Part shown: positions 1 through 8,953 of the stretch, in pieces
How the letters are laid out: each line of letters opens with the position of its first letter
How positions within the stretch are numbered: position 1 is the stretch's first letter
Source: Streptomyces griseoruber
GTDB taxonomy: Bacteria > Actinomycetota > Actinomycetes > Streptomycetales > Streptomycetaceae
Assembly: GCF_001514205.1 (NCBI RefSeq)
Contig: NZ_KQ948764.1
Span: 62,001-126,000, forward strand
DNA: 64,000 nt
Reading direction: 5' to 3'
Program-made: the position numbers and the translations under genes
The notes under the pieces: generated by a model
Seen by the model: only the letters and a program-made list of their open reading frames with translations
What the model was told of the DNA's origin: nothing
The model's database searches: none

Positions 1-1
1 C

Positions 2-238
2 GCGGTCGTCGCGGTCTTCCTGATCGCCTCCAGCGCCGCGATCTGGAAGATCTCCCGCCGCGAGGTCGTGGACGCCTCGAACGTCAACGCGACCGACGAG
101 CCGGCCGGTGTGGTCACCACGGCGATCGCGGCCGTCACCCCGCCCCCGGCGGGCACGGTCTCCGAGGACCTGACGGCCACCATCCCGTCCCCGGCCGCCG
201 CGGCCACCACCACCGAGCCGACGGCTCCGGCCGCCTGA
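2..238 (+). CDS. C-terminal end of a probable PiT-type phosphate transporter (5' truncated by window)
   Basis: Only the last 78 codons are present, in the frame ending at the TGA at 236-238. The fragment has a hydrophobic stretch (VVAVFLIASSAAIW), then a basic stop-transfer (KISRREV), then a Pro/Ala/Thr-rich tail of about 50 residues. That matches the end of an integral membrane protein with a cytoplasmic tail. I infer a low-affinity PiT phosphate permease from remembered synteny: Streptomyces genomes carry a PiT gene and a small membrane gene next to this cobalamin cluster. The visible part has no diagnostic motif, so the family is a guess from context. Confidence 0.5.
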   Translation, partial: AVVAVFLIASSAAIWKISRREVVDASNVNATDEPAGVVTTAIAAVTPPPAGTVSEDLTATIPSPAAAATTTEPTAPAA

Positions 239-275
239 GCCCGCCACCCTCCCGGTACGAAGGAAGAGAAACAGC

Positions 276-497
276 ATGGACATCGACTGGGCGGCCCTGG
301 GCTCCGTCTTCGGCGTCAGCCTCGTGGTCACGGTGGCCCTGGTGGCCCTGTTCACCCTCGGCGTCATGGGCCTGTCCCGCCAGGAGCGGGCCACCGCCGA
401 GGGCGGCTCGGCCGGCCTCGCGGTGACGGGAGCGTACGTGTGCTTCGCGGCCTGCGCGGCGGCGGTGGCGTACGGGATCTCCCTGATCGTGGCCTGA
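276..497 (+). CDS. Small two-helix membrane protein next to the phosphate transporter
   Basis: A 73-residue protein with two predicted membrane helices: residues about 8-30 (a Val/Leu/Ala-rich stretch ending in GVMGL) and about 48-72 (GAYVCFAACAAAVAYGISLIV). A short charged loop (SRQERATAEGGS) joins them. The ATG is preceded by GAAGGAAGAG, a good ribosome site. It lies 37 bases after the upstream transporter gene on the same strand, so co-transcription is likely. I know of no biochemical function for this family; an accessory role beside the PiT-like protein is inference from position. Confidence 0.75.
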   Translation: MDIDWAALGSVFGVSLVVTVALVALFTLGVMGLSRQERATAEGGSAGLAVTGAYVCFAACAAAVAYGISLIVA

Positions 498-607
498 CAC
501 CCACAGGACACCCCCGGGGTGCGGGACGGTTCGCCGTCCCGCACCCCTTCTGCATGACCTCGCGAACCACCCCCGTGTGGGGTTCTGCACACTCTCCCCA
601 CGCAGGT

Positions 608-760
608 CAACGGCAAGTTGACGGCCCTTCCGGGGGCGTGGTGGACTGCCGGAGCCATGTACGGCGGCAGAAGAGGAAGCCGGTGAGAATCCGGCGCGGT
701 CCCGCCACTGTCACCGGGGTAGGTAGCCCCGGGAGCCAGGAACTCTCGCCGCCGGTCTCG
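608..760 (+). ncRNA. Cobalamin (B12) riboswitch upstream of the cob operon
   Basis: The conserved core is visible. GAAGCCGGTGAGAATCCGG starts at about 675 (the GGTGnnAATCC element), the B12 box GCCACTG is at 704-710, and GAGCCAGGAACTCT lies at 733-747, all in the order expected of the AdoCbl aptamer. It precedes cobD, the first gene of a cobalamin synthesis operon, so feedback repression by adenosylcobalamin is the expected role. Aptamer edges are approximate because I did not fold the RNA. A short CAGGG/CCCTG hairpin (767-784) lies between the aptamer and the first ribosome site and may belong to the expression platform. Confidence 0.9.
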
Positions 761-801
761 TCGAACCAGGGCGTGGACACCCTGAGTGAGGACATATCGC
801 C

Positions 802-861
802 ATGCTCGCCTGCCGTTCGAGGTACAGCCCAGGATCGCTGCCCGCCCCCACGGCCGGCTGA
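802..861 (+). CDS. Putative 19-residue leader peptide (uORF) between the riboswitch and cobD
   Basis: An ATG at 802 opens a 19-codon frame (MLACRSRYSPGSLPAPTAG) that stops at 859-861, four bases before the cobD ATG at 866. It has a good ribosome site, GAGGA at 788-792, with 9-base spacing. The cobD ATG itself follows GGCCGGCTGAGCCG, which has no purine-rich site. The arrangement suggests that the riboswitch controls initiation at the small frame and that cobD is reached by translational coupling. uORFs coupled to B12 riboswitches have been described in mycobacteria. Whether this peptide is made, or conserved, is not shown by the sequence alone. Confidence 0.4.
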   Translation: MLACRSRYSPGSLPAPTAG

Positions 862-865
862 GCCG

Positions 866-1807
866 ATGCGAGCCGATCGCGTCTTCGCGTACGGCGCCGC
901 CGCCGGCCTCCTCGGTGACCTGCTCCTCGGCGATCCCCGCCGGGCGCATCCGGTCGCCGCGTTCGGGCGGTCCGCCGGTGCCGCGGAGCGGCTGCTGTGG
1001 CGGAACCACCGGGGCTGGGGCGCCCTGCACACCGCCGTGTGCGCGGGGGGAGTGGTCGCTCTCGGGTCCGTCGCCGAGCGGGCCGTACGCCGCTCCCCTG
1101 CCGGCTCCGTCCTCCTGACCGCCGCCGCCACCTGGGCCGTGGTCGGCGGGACCTCGCTCGTCCGTGAGGCCCGGACCGTCGGGCGGGCCCTTCAGGCGGG
1201 GGACGTCGAGGCGGCGCGGGCCCGGCTGCCGCATCTGTGCGGGCGGGATCCACAGGCGCTCGACGCCGACGGGATCGCGCGGGCCGTCGTGGAGTCCGTC
1301 GCCGAGAACACCTCCGACGCCGTCGTGGGCGCCCTGGTGTGGGGTGCCGTCGGCGGGGTGCCGGGGCTGCTCGGGTTCCGGGCCGTCAACACGCTGGACG
1401 CGATGGTGGGTCACCGGTCCGCCCGGTACCGGCGGTTCGGGTGGGCCTCGGCCCGGCTCGACGACCTCGCCGGGTGGCCGGGGGCGCGGCTGACCGCCGT
1501 ACTCGCCGCGGTGACCGGCGACGATCCCCGAGGTGCCGTTCGGGCCTGGCGGCAGGACGCGGACCGGCACCCCAGCCCCAACGCCGGGCCCGTCGAGGCC
1601 TCGTTCGCGGGGGCCCTCGGGGTGCGGCTCGGCGGGACGCTGTCGTACGGGGGCCGGGTCGAGCACCGGCCCGTGCTCAACGGGGAAGGACGCGCGGTCG
1701 CGACGGGCGACATCGAGCGGGCCGTACGGCTCTCCCGGCGCGTCGGTCTGCTCGCGCTCGGCGTCTGCGTCGCCGGGCGCCTCATCGCAAGGGGGCACAG
1801 GTCATGA
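866..1807 (+). CDS. cobD: Adenosylcobinamide-phosphate synthase (CobD/CbiB)
   Basis: A 313-residue membrane protein of the CbiB/CobD family, which attaches the aminopropanol-phosphate arm to adenosylcobyric acid. The start at 866 gives the family N-terminus, hydrophobic from residue 6 with a GDLLLGDPRRAHPVAAFGR signature. Conserved VAENTSD (about 143-149) and NTLDAMVGH (about 174-182) motifs are present. It is the first full-length gene of the operon and its last bases overlap the cobQ start (ATGA). Translation probably depends on the 19-codon frame that ends 4 bases upstream. Length is normal for the family. Confidence 0.93.
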   Translation: MRADRVFAYGAAAGLLGDLLLGDPRRAHPVAAFGRSAGAAERLLWRNHRGWGALHTAVCAGGVVALGSVAERAVRRSPAGSVLLTAAATWAVVGGTSLVREARTVGRALQAGDVEAARARLPHLCGRDPQALDADGIARAVVESVAENTSDAVVGALVWGAVGGVPGLLGFRAVNTLDAMVGHRSARYRRFGWASARLDDLAGWPGARLTAVLAAVTGDDPRGAVRAWRQDADRHPSPNAGPVEASFAGALGVRLGGTLSYGGRVEHRPVLNGEGRAVATGDIERAVRLSRRVGLLALGVCVAGRLIARGHRS

Positions 1808-3312
1808 GCGGGGGTCTCCTCGTCGCCGGCACCACCTCCGACGCCGGCAAGAGTGTCGTCACGGCCGGGATCTGCCGGTGGCTGGTCCGCCAGGGGGTCA
1901 AGGTCGCGCCCTTCAAGGCGCAGAACATGTCGCTGAACTCCTTCGTGACGAGGGAGGGCGCCGAGATCGGACGGGCGCAGGCCATGCAGGCGCAGGCCTG
2001 CCGGGTCGAACCGACCGCGCTGATGAATCCCGTGCTGCTCAAGCCCGGTGGCGAGCAGAGCAGCCAGGTGGTGCTGCTCGGCAGGCCGGTGGGCGAAATG
2101 AGCGCGCGGGGCTACCACGGGGGGCGGCAGCACAAACTCCTCGGGACCGTTCTCGACTGTCTCGCCGAGTTGCGGGGCACGTATGACGCGGTGATCTGTG
2201 AGGGGGCCGGCTCTCCCGCCGAGATCAATCTCCGGCGGACCGACATCGTCAACATGGGGATCGCCCGGGGCGCCGGGCTCCCGGTCCTCGTCGTCGGCGA
2301 CATCGACCGCGGCGGGGTCTTCGCCTCCTTCTTCGGCACCGTCGCGCTGCTCTCCCCCGAGGACCAGGCGCTCGTCGCCGGGTTCCTCGTCAACAAGTTC
2401 CGGGGGGACGTCTCCCTCCTGGAGCCGGGGCTCGACATGCTCCACGGGCTGACCGGGCGGCGGACGTACGGGGTGCTGCCGTTCCGGCACGGGCTCGGGA
2501 TCGACGAGGAGGACGGGCTGAGGGTCTCCCTGCGGGGGACCGTGCGGGAGTCGAACGTCTCGCCGCCCGTCGGCGAGGACGTGCTGCGGGTCGCCGTGTG
2601 CGCGATCCCGCTGATGTCCAACTTCACCGATGTGGACGCGCTCGCCGCCGAACCCGGGGTCGTGGTGCGGTTCGTGGACCGGCCCGAGGAGCTGGCCGAC
2701 GCCGACCTCGTCGTGATTCCGGGGACCCGGGGGACCGTCAGGGCGCTGGAGTGGCTGCGGGAGCGGGGGCTCGCGGACGCCCTGGTGCGCAGGGCGGCCG
2801 AAGGACGGCCCGTGCTCGGCATCTGCGGCGGCTTCCAGATCCTCGGCGAGCACATCGAGGACGAGGTCGAGAGCCGGCGCGGACGGGTGGCGGGGCTCGG
2901 AGTCCTGCCGGTCCGCGTCCGGTTCGCCCGCGAGAAGACCCTCACCCGGCCCGTCGGCGAAGCCCTCGGCGAGCGGGTCGAGGGGTACGAGATCCACCAC
3001 GGGGTCGCCGAGGTCGGCGGCGGCGAGGCCTTCCTCGACGGCTGCCGGGTCGGGCAGACCTGGGGCACCCACTGGCACGGCTCGCTGGAGTCCGACGGGT
3101 TCCGGCGGGCGTTCCTGCGCGAGGTGGCGGCCGCCGCGGGCCGCCGGTTCGTGCCGGCCCCGGACACCTCGTTCGCCGCGCTGCGCGAGGAGCAGCTCGA
3201 CCGGCTCGGCGACCTGATCGAACAGCACGCGGACACCGACGCGCTCTGGCGGCTCATCGAGTCGGGCGCGCCGCAAGGACTGCCTTTCATTCCACCGGGA
3301 GCGCCCGCATGA
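1804..3312 (+). CDS. cobQ: Cobyric acid synthase CobQ/CbiP
   Basis: A 502-residue glutamine-dependent amidotransferase that amidates adenosylcobyrinic a,c-diamide at side chains b, d, e and g. The N-terminal dethiobiotin-synthetase-like ATP-binding domain shows AGTTSDAGKS (residues 8-17) and CEGAGSPAEINL (about 134-145). The C-terminal class I glutaminase domain has its nucleophile in LGICGG (about Cys 340) and its histidine in THWHGS (about 420). Its ATG overlaps the cobD stop, and its stop overlaps the cobN start by four bases (ATGA), so the three genes are translationally coupled. Confidence 0.96.
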   Translation: MSGGLLVAGTTSDAGKSVVTAGICRWLVRQGVKVAPFKAQNMSLNSFVTREGAEIGRAQAMQAQACRVEPTALMNPVLLKPGGEQSSQVVLLGRPVGEMSARGYHGGRQHKLLGTVLDCLAELRGTYDAVICEGAGSPAEINLRRTDIVNMGIARGAGLPVLVVGDIDRGGVFASFFGTVALLSPEDQALVAGFLVNKFRGDVSLLEPGLDMLHGLTGRRTYGVLPFRHGLGIDEEDGLRVSLRGTVRESNVSPPVGEDVLRVAVCAIPLMSNFTDVDALAAEPGVVVRFVDRPEELADADLVVIPGTRGTVRALEWLRERGLADALVRRAAEGRPVLGICGGFQILGEHIEDEVESRRGRVAGLGVLPVRVRFAREKTLTRPVGEALGERVEGYEIHHGVAEVGGGEAFLDGCRVGQTWGTHWHGSLESDGFRRAFLREVAAAAGRRFVPAPDTSFAALREEQLDRLGDLIEQHADTDALWRLIESGAPQGLPFIPPGAPA

Positions 3313-6300
3313 GCACTGTGTTGTTGTTGTCGACCGCCGACACCGATCTGCTGGCGGCCCGGGCCGCCACCGGCGCCGGCTACCGGATCGGCAACCCGAC
3401 CCGCGTCGACGTCACGGAGGAGCTGCCCGCTCTCCTGGACGGCGCCGACCTCGCCGTCGTACGGCTGCTCGGCGGCAGGCGGGCCTGGGAGGACGGGCTG
3501 GCCGTGCTCAAGGCGTCCGGGATCCCGACCGTGCTGCTGGGCGGCGAGAGCGTGCCGGACGCCGAGCTGATGGCCGAGTCCTCGGTGCCGGCCGGTGTGG
3601 TGGCCGAGGCGCTGCGGTACCTGGTCGAGGGCGGCCCCGACAACCTCACCGAACTCGCCCGGTTCCTCTCGGACACCGTGCTGCTGACGGGTGAGGGGTT
3701 CGTCGAGCCGCGGAAGATGCCCGAGTACGGCGTCCACGGGGAGCGTGCCTTCGTGGCGGGCCGGCCGACCGTCGGCGTGCTCTTCTACCGGGCCCACGAG
3801 CTGAGCGGCAACACCGCGTTCGTGGACACGCTGTGCGAGGCGATCGAGGCGCAGGGGGCCAACGCCCTCGCCGTGTACTGCGGTTCGCTGCGCGGGGCGG
3901 ACGCGGGGCTGTACGAGATCCTCGGCGGGACGGACGCCCTGGTCGCCACCGTGCTCGCCGCGGGCGGTACGCACGCCTCGCAGGCCTCGGCGGGCGGCGA
4001 CGAGGAGGCCTGGGACATCGGGGCACTCGCCGAGCTGAACGTCCCCGTGCTGCAAGGACTGTGCCTGACCTCGTCGCGGCAGGCCTGGGACGAGTCCGAC
4101 GCCGCTCTCTCCCCCATGGACGCGGCGATGCAGGTCGCGATCCCGGAGTTCGACGGCCGGCTGATCACCGTCCCGTTCTCCTTCAAGGAGCAGGGACCGG
4201 ACGGCGTCCCGGTGTACGTCGCCGACCCCGAGCGGGCCGGGCGCGTCGCCGGGATCGCGGTGCGGCACGCGCGGCTCAGGCACAAGCCGAACGCCGAGAA
4301 GAGGATCGCGCTGGTCTTCACCGCGTACCCCACCAAGCACTCGCGGGTCGGCAACGCGGTCGGGCTGGACACGCCCGCGTCGGCGGTACGGGTGCTGGAC
4401 GCGCTCAGGGACGCCGGCTACGGCCTCACCGCGTACCCCGCCGAGGGCGACGAGCTGATCCACCGGCTGATCGAGGCCGGCGGGCACGACGTGGAGTGGC
4501 TGACGGAGGAGCAGCTGGCCGCCGCGCCCGCCCGGGTGCCGCTCGCCGATTACCGGGCGTGGTTCGACAAGCTCGACCCCGAGCTCAGGGACGCCATGCT
4601 GGAGGCGTGGGGTGAGCCGCCGGGGTCCCTCTACGTCGACGGGGACGACATCGTCCTCGCCTCCCTCCAGTTCGGGAACGTCGTCGTGATGATCCAGCCG
4701 CCGCGCGGCTTCGGAGAGAACCCGATCGCGATCTACCACGACCCCGACATGCCGCCGTCGCACCACTACCTGGCCGCCTACCGGTGGCTGGAGAACAGTT
4801 TCGGTGCCGACGCGATCGTGCACATGGGCAAGCACGGCACGATGGAGTGGCTGCCCGGCAAGGGCCTCGGGCTCGGCGGCGGCTGCGCCCCGGACGCGGT
4901 CCTCGGCGATCTGCCGCTGATCTACCCGTTCATCGTCAACGACCCCGGTGAGGGCACCCAGGCCAAGCGGCGCGGGCACGCCACCGTCGTCGACCATCTG
5001 GTGCCGCCGATGGCGCGGGCGGACACGTACGGCGACCTGGCGAAGCTGGAGCAGCTCCTCGACGAGTACGCGCTGGTCTCCGATCTGGACCCGGTGAAGG
5101 CACCGGCGGTGCGGGCGCAGATCTGGACGCTGGTGAAGGCGGCCGAGCTCCACCACGACCTCCATGTGGACGAGCAGCCGGACGAGGACGACTTCGACGC
5201 GTTCGTCATGCACATCGACGGCTATCTGTGCGAGATCAAGGACGTGCAGATCCGCGACGGTCTGCACATCCTGGGCGGCGGCCCGGTCGACGAGGCACGG
5301 GTGAACCTGGTGCTGGCGGTGCTGCGGGCCTCGCAGGTGTGGGGCGGGCAGGCGAACGCGCTGCCGGGGCTCCGGGCGTCCTTCGCGGCCCATTTCGGCC
5401 TGGTCGAGAAGGAGTTGCTGGCCGAGCCGGGGGCGCCGGTGAAGGTGCCGGTGGAGCTGTCGGACCTGGTCGAGGGGCCGGCGCGGACCGCGGCCGACGC
5501 GATCGATCTGCTGGAGCAGCTGTGCCGGCGGGTCGCGGAGGGCATGGAGTCGCGCGGCTGGGACGTCACGGCCGCCCGGTCGCTGGTGCGGGACGTCCTC
5601 GGCACCGAACTCCCGGACGCCGTCGCGGTGCTGGAGTTCGCCTGCGCCGAGGTGGTGCCGCGGCTGGCGCGGACCACGGACGAGATCGGGCACATCCTCA
5701 AGGCGCTGGACGGCGGTTACGTCCCGGCCGGCCCGTCGGGCTCGCCGACCCGCGGTCTGGTCAACGTCCTGCCGACCGGCCGCAACTTCTACTCCGTCGA
5801 CCCCAAGGCGATCCCGTCCCGGCTGAGCTGGGAGGTCGGGCAGTCGCTCGCCGACTCGCTCGTGCAGCGCTACCTCCAGGACACCGGTGCGTACCCGAAG
5901 TCCGTCGGCCTGACGGTCTGGGGCACCTCCGCCATGCGGACACAGGGCGACGACATCGCCGAGATCCTCGCCCTGCTGGGCTGCCGTCCGGTCTGGGACG
6001 ACGCCTCGCGCCGGGTGACCGGCTTCGAGGTGATCCCCCCGGCCGAGCTGGGCCGGCCGCGCATCGATGTCACGGTCCGGATCTCCGGCTTCTTCCGGGA
6101 CGCGTTCCCGCACGTGGTGGGACTGATCGACGACGCCGTGCGGACGGTGGCCGAGCTGGACGAGCCGGCCGGGAGCAACTTCGTGAAGGCGCACGCCGAC
6201 GAGGACACCGCCGCGCACGGCGACCGGCGGCGCGCGACGGCCCGGGTCTTCGGCTCCAAGCCGGGGGCGTACGGGGCCGGTCTGCTGCCGCTGATCGACG

Positions 6301-6962
6301 CCCGCAACTGGCGCAGCGACGCCGACCTCGCCGAGGTGTACGCCGTCTGGGGCGGCTACGCCTACGGGCGCGGGCTCGACGGGCGGGCGGCGCGCGGGGA
6401 CATGGAGACCGCGTTCCGGCGGATCGCCGTCGCCGCCAAGAACGTCGACACCCGTGAGCACGACCTCGTCGACGCCGACGACTACTTCCAGTACCACGGC
6501 GGCATGGTCGCCATGGTGCGGCATCTGACGGGCGCCAGCCCCGAGGCGTACGTCGGCGACTCCGCCGTACCGGACCAGGTGAGGACCCGCACGCTGGGCG
6601 AGGAGACGCACCGGGTGTTCCGCGCCCGGGTGGTCAACCCGCGCTGGATGGCGGCGATGCGCCGGCACGGCTACAAGGGCGCCTTCGAGATGGCGGCGAC
6701 CGTCGACTACCTCTTCGGCTACGACGCGACGGCGGGTGTGGTCGACGACTGGATGTACGAGAAGCTCAGCGCCGAGTACGTCTTCGACCCGGAGAACCGG
6801 GACTTCATGAAGAAGTCCAACCCGTGGGCCCTGCGCGGGATCACCGAACGCCTGCTGGAGGCCGCCGAGCGCGGGCTGTGGGCGGAACCGGACGCCGACA
6901 CCCTGGAGCGGCTGCGGGCCACGTATCTGGAGCTGGAAGGCGACCTGGAGGGCGACCAGTGA
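3309..6962 (+). CDS. cobN: Cobaltochelatase large subunit CobN
   Basis: A 1217-residue protein of the CobN/BchH family, the substrate-binding subunit of the ATP-dependent chelatase that inserts cobalt into hydrogenobyrinic a,c-diamide (late, oxygen-dependent route). The family motif HMGKHGTMEWLPGKG lies near residues 505-519, and the length is typical. It is followed directly by an AAA+/VWA chelatase subunit, as expected for a CobN partner. The stop overlaps the next gene's GTG. Both an ATP-dependent chelatase and a CbiX-type chelatase are encoded in this cluster, so which one inserts cobalt is not settled by the sequence. Confidence 0.95.
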   Translation: MSTVLLLSTADTDLLAARAATGAGYRIGNPTRVDVTEELPALLDGADLAVVRLLGGRRAWEDGLAVLKASGIPTVLLGGESVPDAELMAESSVPAGVVAEALRYLVEGGPDNLTELARFLSDTVLLTGEGFVEPRKMPEYGVHGERAFVAGRPTVGVLFYRAHELSGNTAFVDTLCEAIEAQGANALAVYCGSLRGADAGLYEILGGTDALVATVLAAGGTHASQASAGGDEEAWDIGALAELNVPVLQGLCLTSSRQAWDESDAALSPMDAAMQVAIPEFDGRLITVPFSFKEQGPDGVPVYVADPERAGRVAGIAVRHARLRHKPNAEKRIALVFTAYPTKHSRVGNAVGLDTPASAVRVLDALRDAGYGLTAYPAEGDELIHRLIEAGGHDVEWLTEEQLAAAPARVPLADYRAWFDKLDPELRDAMLEAWGEPPGSLYVDGDDIVLASLQFGNVVVMIQPPRGFGENPIAIYHDPDMPPSHHYLAAYRWLENSFGADAIVHMGKHGTMEWLPGKGLGLGGGCAPDAVLGDLPLIYPFIVNDPGEGTQAKRRGHATVVDHLVPPMARADTYGDLAKLEQLLDEYALVSDLDPVKAPAVRAQIWTLVKAAELHHDLHVDEQPDEDDFDAFVMHIDGYLCEIKDVQIRDGLHILGGGPVDEARVNLVLAVLRASQVWGGQANALPGLRASFAAHFGLVEKELLAEPGAPVKVPVELSDLVEGPARTAADAIDLLEQLCRRVAEGMESRGWDVTAARSLVRDVLGTELPDAVAVLEFACAEVVPRLARTTDEIGHILKALDGGYVPAGPSGSPTRGLVNVLPTGRNFYSVDPKAIPSRLSWEVGQSLADSLVQRYLQDTGAYPKSVGLTVWGTSAMRTQGDDIAEILALLGCRPVWDDASRRVTGFEVIPPAELGRPRIDVTVRISGFFRDAFPHVVGLIDDAVRTVAELDEPAGSNFVKAHADEDTAAHGDRRRATARVFGSKPGAYGAGLLPLIDARNWRSDADLAEVYAVWGGYAYGRGLDGRAARGDMETAFRRIAVAAKNVDTREHDLVDADDYFQYHGGMVAMVRHLTGASPEAYVGDSAVPDQVRTRTLGEETHRVFRARVVNPRWMAAMRRHGYKGAFEMAATVDYLFGYDATAGVVDDWMYEKLSAEYVFDPENRDFMKKSNPWALRGITERLLEAAERGLWAEPDADTLERLRATYLELEGDLEGDQ

Positions 6963-8953
6963 GCAGCACCCCTTTCCCCTTCACGGCCGTCGTCGGCCAG
7001 GACGACCTGCGGCTCGCGCTGCTGCTGAACGCCGTGTCACCGGCGGTCGGCGGGGTGCTGGTGCGCGGCGAGAAGGGCACCGCCAAGTCCACGGCCGTAC
7101 GCGCCCTGTCGGCACTGCTGCCGGCGCTGGACGTGGTCTGCGACTGCCGGTTCTCCTGCGACCCCGGCTCCCCCGACCCGGGCTGCCCGGACGGTCCGCA
7201 CGAGCCGGGGGCGTTCGAGACCCGGCCGGCCCGGATGGTCGAGCTGCCCGTCGGCGCCTCCGAGGACCGGCTGGTCGGCGCCCTCGACATCGAGCGGGCG
7301 CTCGCCGAGGGCGTGAAGGCCTTCGAGCCGGGACTGCTGGCCGACGCGCACCGCGGCATCCTCTACGTCGACGAGGTCAACCTGCTCCACGACCACCTGG
7401 TCGACCTGCTGCTGGACGCGGCGGCGATGGGCGCCTCGTACGTGGAGCGCGAGGGTGTCTCCGTACGGCATGCCGCGCGGTTCCTGCTCGTCGGGACCAT
7501 GAACCCCGAGGAGGGCGAACTGCGGCCGCAGCTGCTCGACCGGTTCGGGCTGACCGTGGAGGTGGCCGCCTCGAGGGAGCCCGACCAGCGGGTGGAGGTC
7601 GTACGGCGGCGGCTCGCCCACGACGACGATCCCGCGGGTTTCGCCGCGCGGTGGGCGGACGAGGAGGCCGCCGTACGGGCGCGGATCGTGGCGGCGCGGA
7701 AGCTGCTGGGGTCGGTGCGGCTGGGCGACGGCGCGCTGCGGCAGATCGCGGCGACCTGCGCGGCCTTCGAGGTGGACGGCATGCGCGCCGACATCGTGAT
7801 GGCGCGCACCGCGACGGCGCTGGCCGCGTGGGCGGGGCGGACCGAGGTGCTGGCGGAGGACGTGCGCCAGGCGGCGCTGCTCGCGCTGCCGCACCGCCGG
7901 CGCCGCAACCCCTTCGACGCGCCGGGACTGGACGAGGACAAGCTGGACCAGACGCTGGAGGAGTTCAGCGGCTCCGACGACGAGGACCCGGAGCCGGACG
8001 GCCCCGGCGGCGGCGGTGGGCAGCCGGCCCCGGACGCCGGTCCGCAGGGCGGTGACACCGGGGCACGGCCCGAGGAGGGCGAGGGCGGTGAGCCGCAGGC
8101 CTCCGGCGCGGGCGAGCAGTCGGCCGTACGGGCCGCCGAGCCGTTCCGCACGAAGGTGCTGAGCGTGCCCGGGATCGGTGCGGGTGCCGCCGGGCGGCGC
8201 TCGCGGGCGCGGACCGAGCACGGGCGGACCACCGGGGCCCGGCGGCCCCGCGGCACCCTGACCAAGCTGCACCTGGCGGCGACCGTGCAGGCGGCGGCGC
8301 CGCATCAGCGGGCGCGCGGGCGGTCCGGGCCGGGGCTGGTGCTGCGCCGGGACGATCTGCGGCAGGCGACCCGGGAGGGGCGCGAGGGCAACCTCGTGCT
8401 GTTCGTCGTCGACGCCTCCGGGTCGATGGCGGCGCGGCAGCGGATGAGCGCCGTGAAGGGCGCCGTGCTGTCGCTGCTGCTCGACGCCTATCAGCGGCGG
8501 GACAAGGTGGGGCTGGTGACGTTCCGGGGGACGGCGGCCGATGTCGCGTTGCCTCCGACCTCGTCGGTGGACGCCGCCGCGGCCCGGCTGGAGTCGCTGC
8601 CGACGGGGGGCCGTACTCCGCTCGCCGCCGGGCTGCTGAAGGCGCACGACGTGCTGCGGGTGGAGCGGCTGCGGGATCCCGCGCGGCGGGCGCTGGTCGT
8701 GGTCGTCACGGACGGGCGGGCCACCGGCGGTCCGGAGCCGGTGGCGCTCGCGGGGCGGGCGGCCCGGCTGTTCGCCGCCGAGGGCGTGGCGTCCGTGGTC
8801 GTGGACTGCGAGTCGGGGCCGGTGCGGCTCGGGCTCGCCGGGCAGCTCGCGGGTGACCTGGGCGGGGCGGCGGTGACGCTCGACGAACTGCGGGCGGACT
8901 CGATCGCCGGACTGGTGAAGGACGTGCACAGTCGTTCGAGGAGGGCCGCGTAA
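6959..8953 (+). CDS. Chelatase AAA+/VWA subunit (BchI-BchD fusion type), partner of CobN
   Basis: A 664-residue protein with an N-terminal MoxR/BchI-type AAA+ ATPase, an acidic Gly/Pro-rich linker (about 340-400) and a C-terminal von Willebrand A domain. Walker A is GEKGTAKST (about 35-43), Walker B is ILYVDEVNLL (about 133-142), and the MIDAS motif is DASGSM (about 485). Databases usually name such proteins Mg-chelatase ATPase; beside cobN it most likely does the job of CobS/CobT in cobalt insertion. The GTG at 6959 overlaps the cobN stop and leaves the N-terminus (SSTPFPFTAVVGQDDL) at the usual family start. Confidence 0.92.
   Translation: MSSTPFPFTAVVGQDDLRLALLLNAVSPAVGGVLVRGEKGTAKSTAVRALSALLPALDVVCDCRFSCDPGSPDPGCPDGPHEPGAFETRPARMVELPVGASEDRLVGALDIERALAEGVKAFEPGLLADAHRGILYVDEVNLLHDHLVDLLLDAAAMGASYVEREGVSVRHAARFLLVGTMNPEEGELRPQLLDRFGLTVEVAASREPDQRVEVVRRRLAHDDDPAGFAARWADEEAAVRARIVAARKLLGSVRLGDGALRQIAATCAAFEVDGMRADIVMARTATALAAWAGRTEVLAEDVRQAALLALPHRRRRNPFDAPGLDEDKLDQTLEEFSGSDDEDPEPDGPGGGGGQPAPDAGPQGGDTGARPEEGEGGEPQASGAGEQSAVRAAEPFRTKVLSVPGIGAGAAGRRSRARTEHGRTTGARRPRGTLTKLHLAATVQAAAPHQRARGRSGPGLVLRRDDLRQATREGREGNLVLFVVDASGSMAARQRMSAVKGAVLSLLLDAYQRRDKVGLVTFRGTAADVALPPTSSVDAAAARLESLPTGGRTPLAAGLLKAHDVLRVERLRDPARRALVVVVTDGRATGGPEPVALAGRAARLFAAEGVASVVVDCESGPVRLGLAGQLAGDLGGAAVTLDELRADSIAGLVKDVHSRSRRAA

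Noticed and set aside
2112..6668. A 1518-codon open frame on the minus strand opposite cobQ/cobN
   Set aside because: It lacks any domain motif, is Pro/Arg/His-rich as expected for the antisense of GC-rich coding DNA, and the plus-strand genes are unmistakable.
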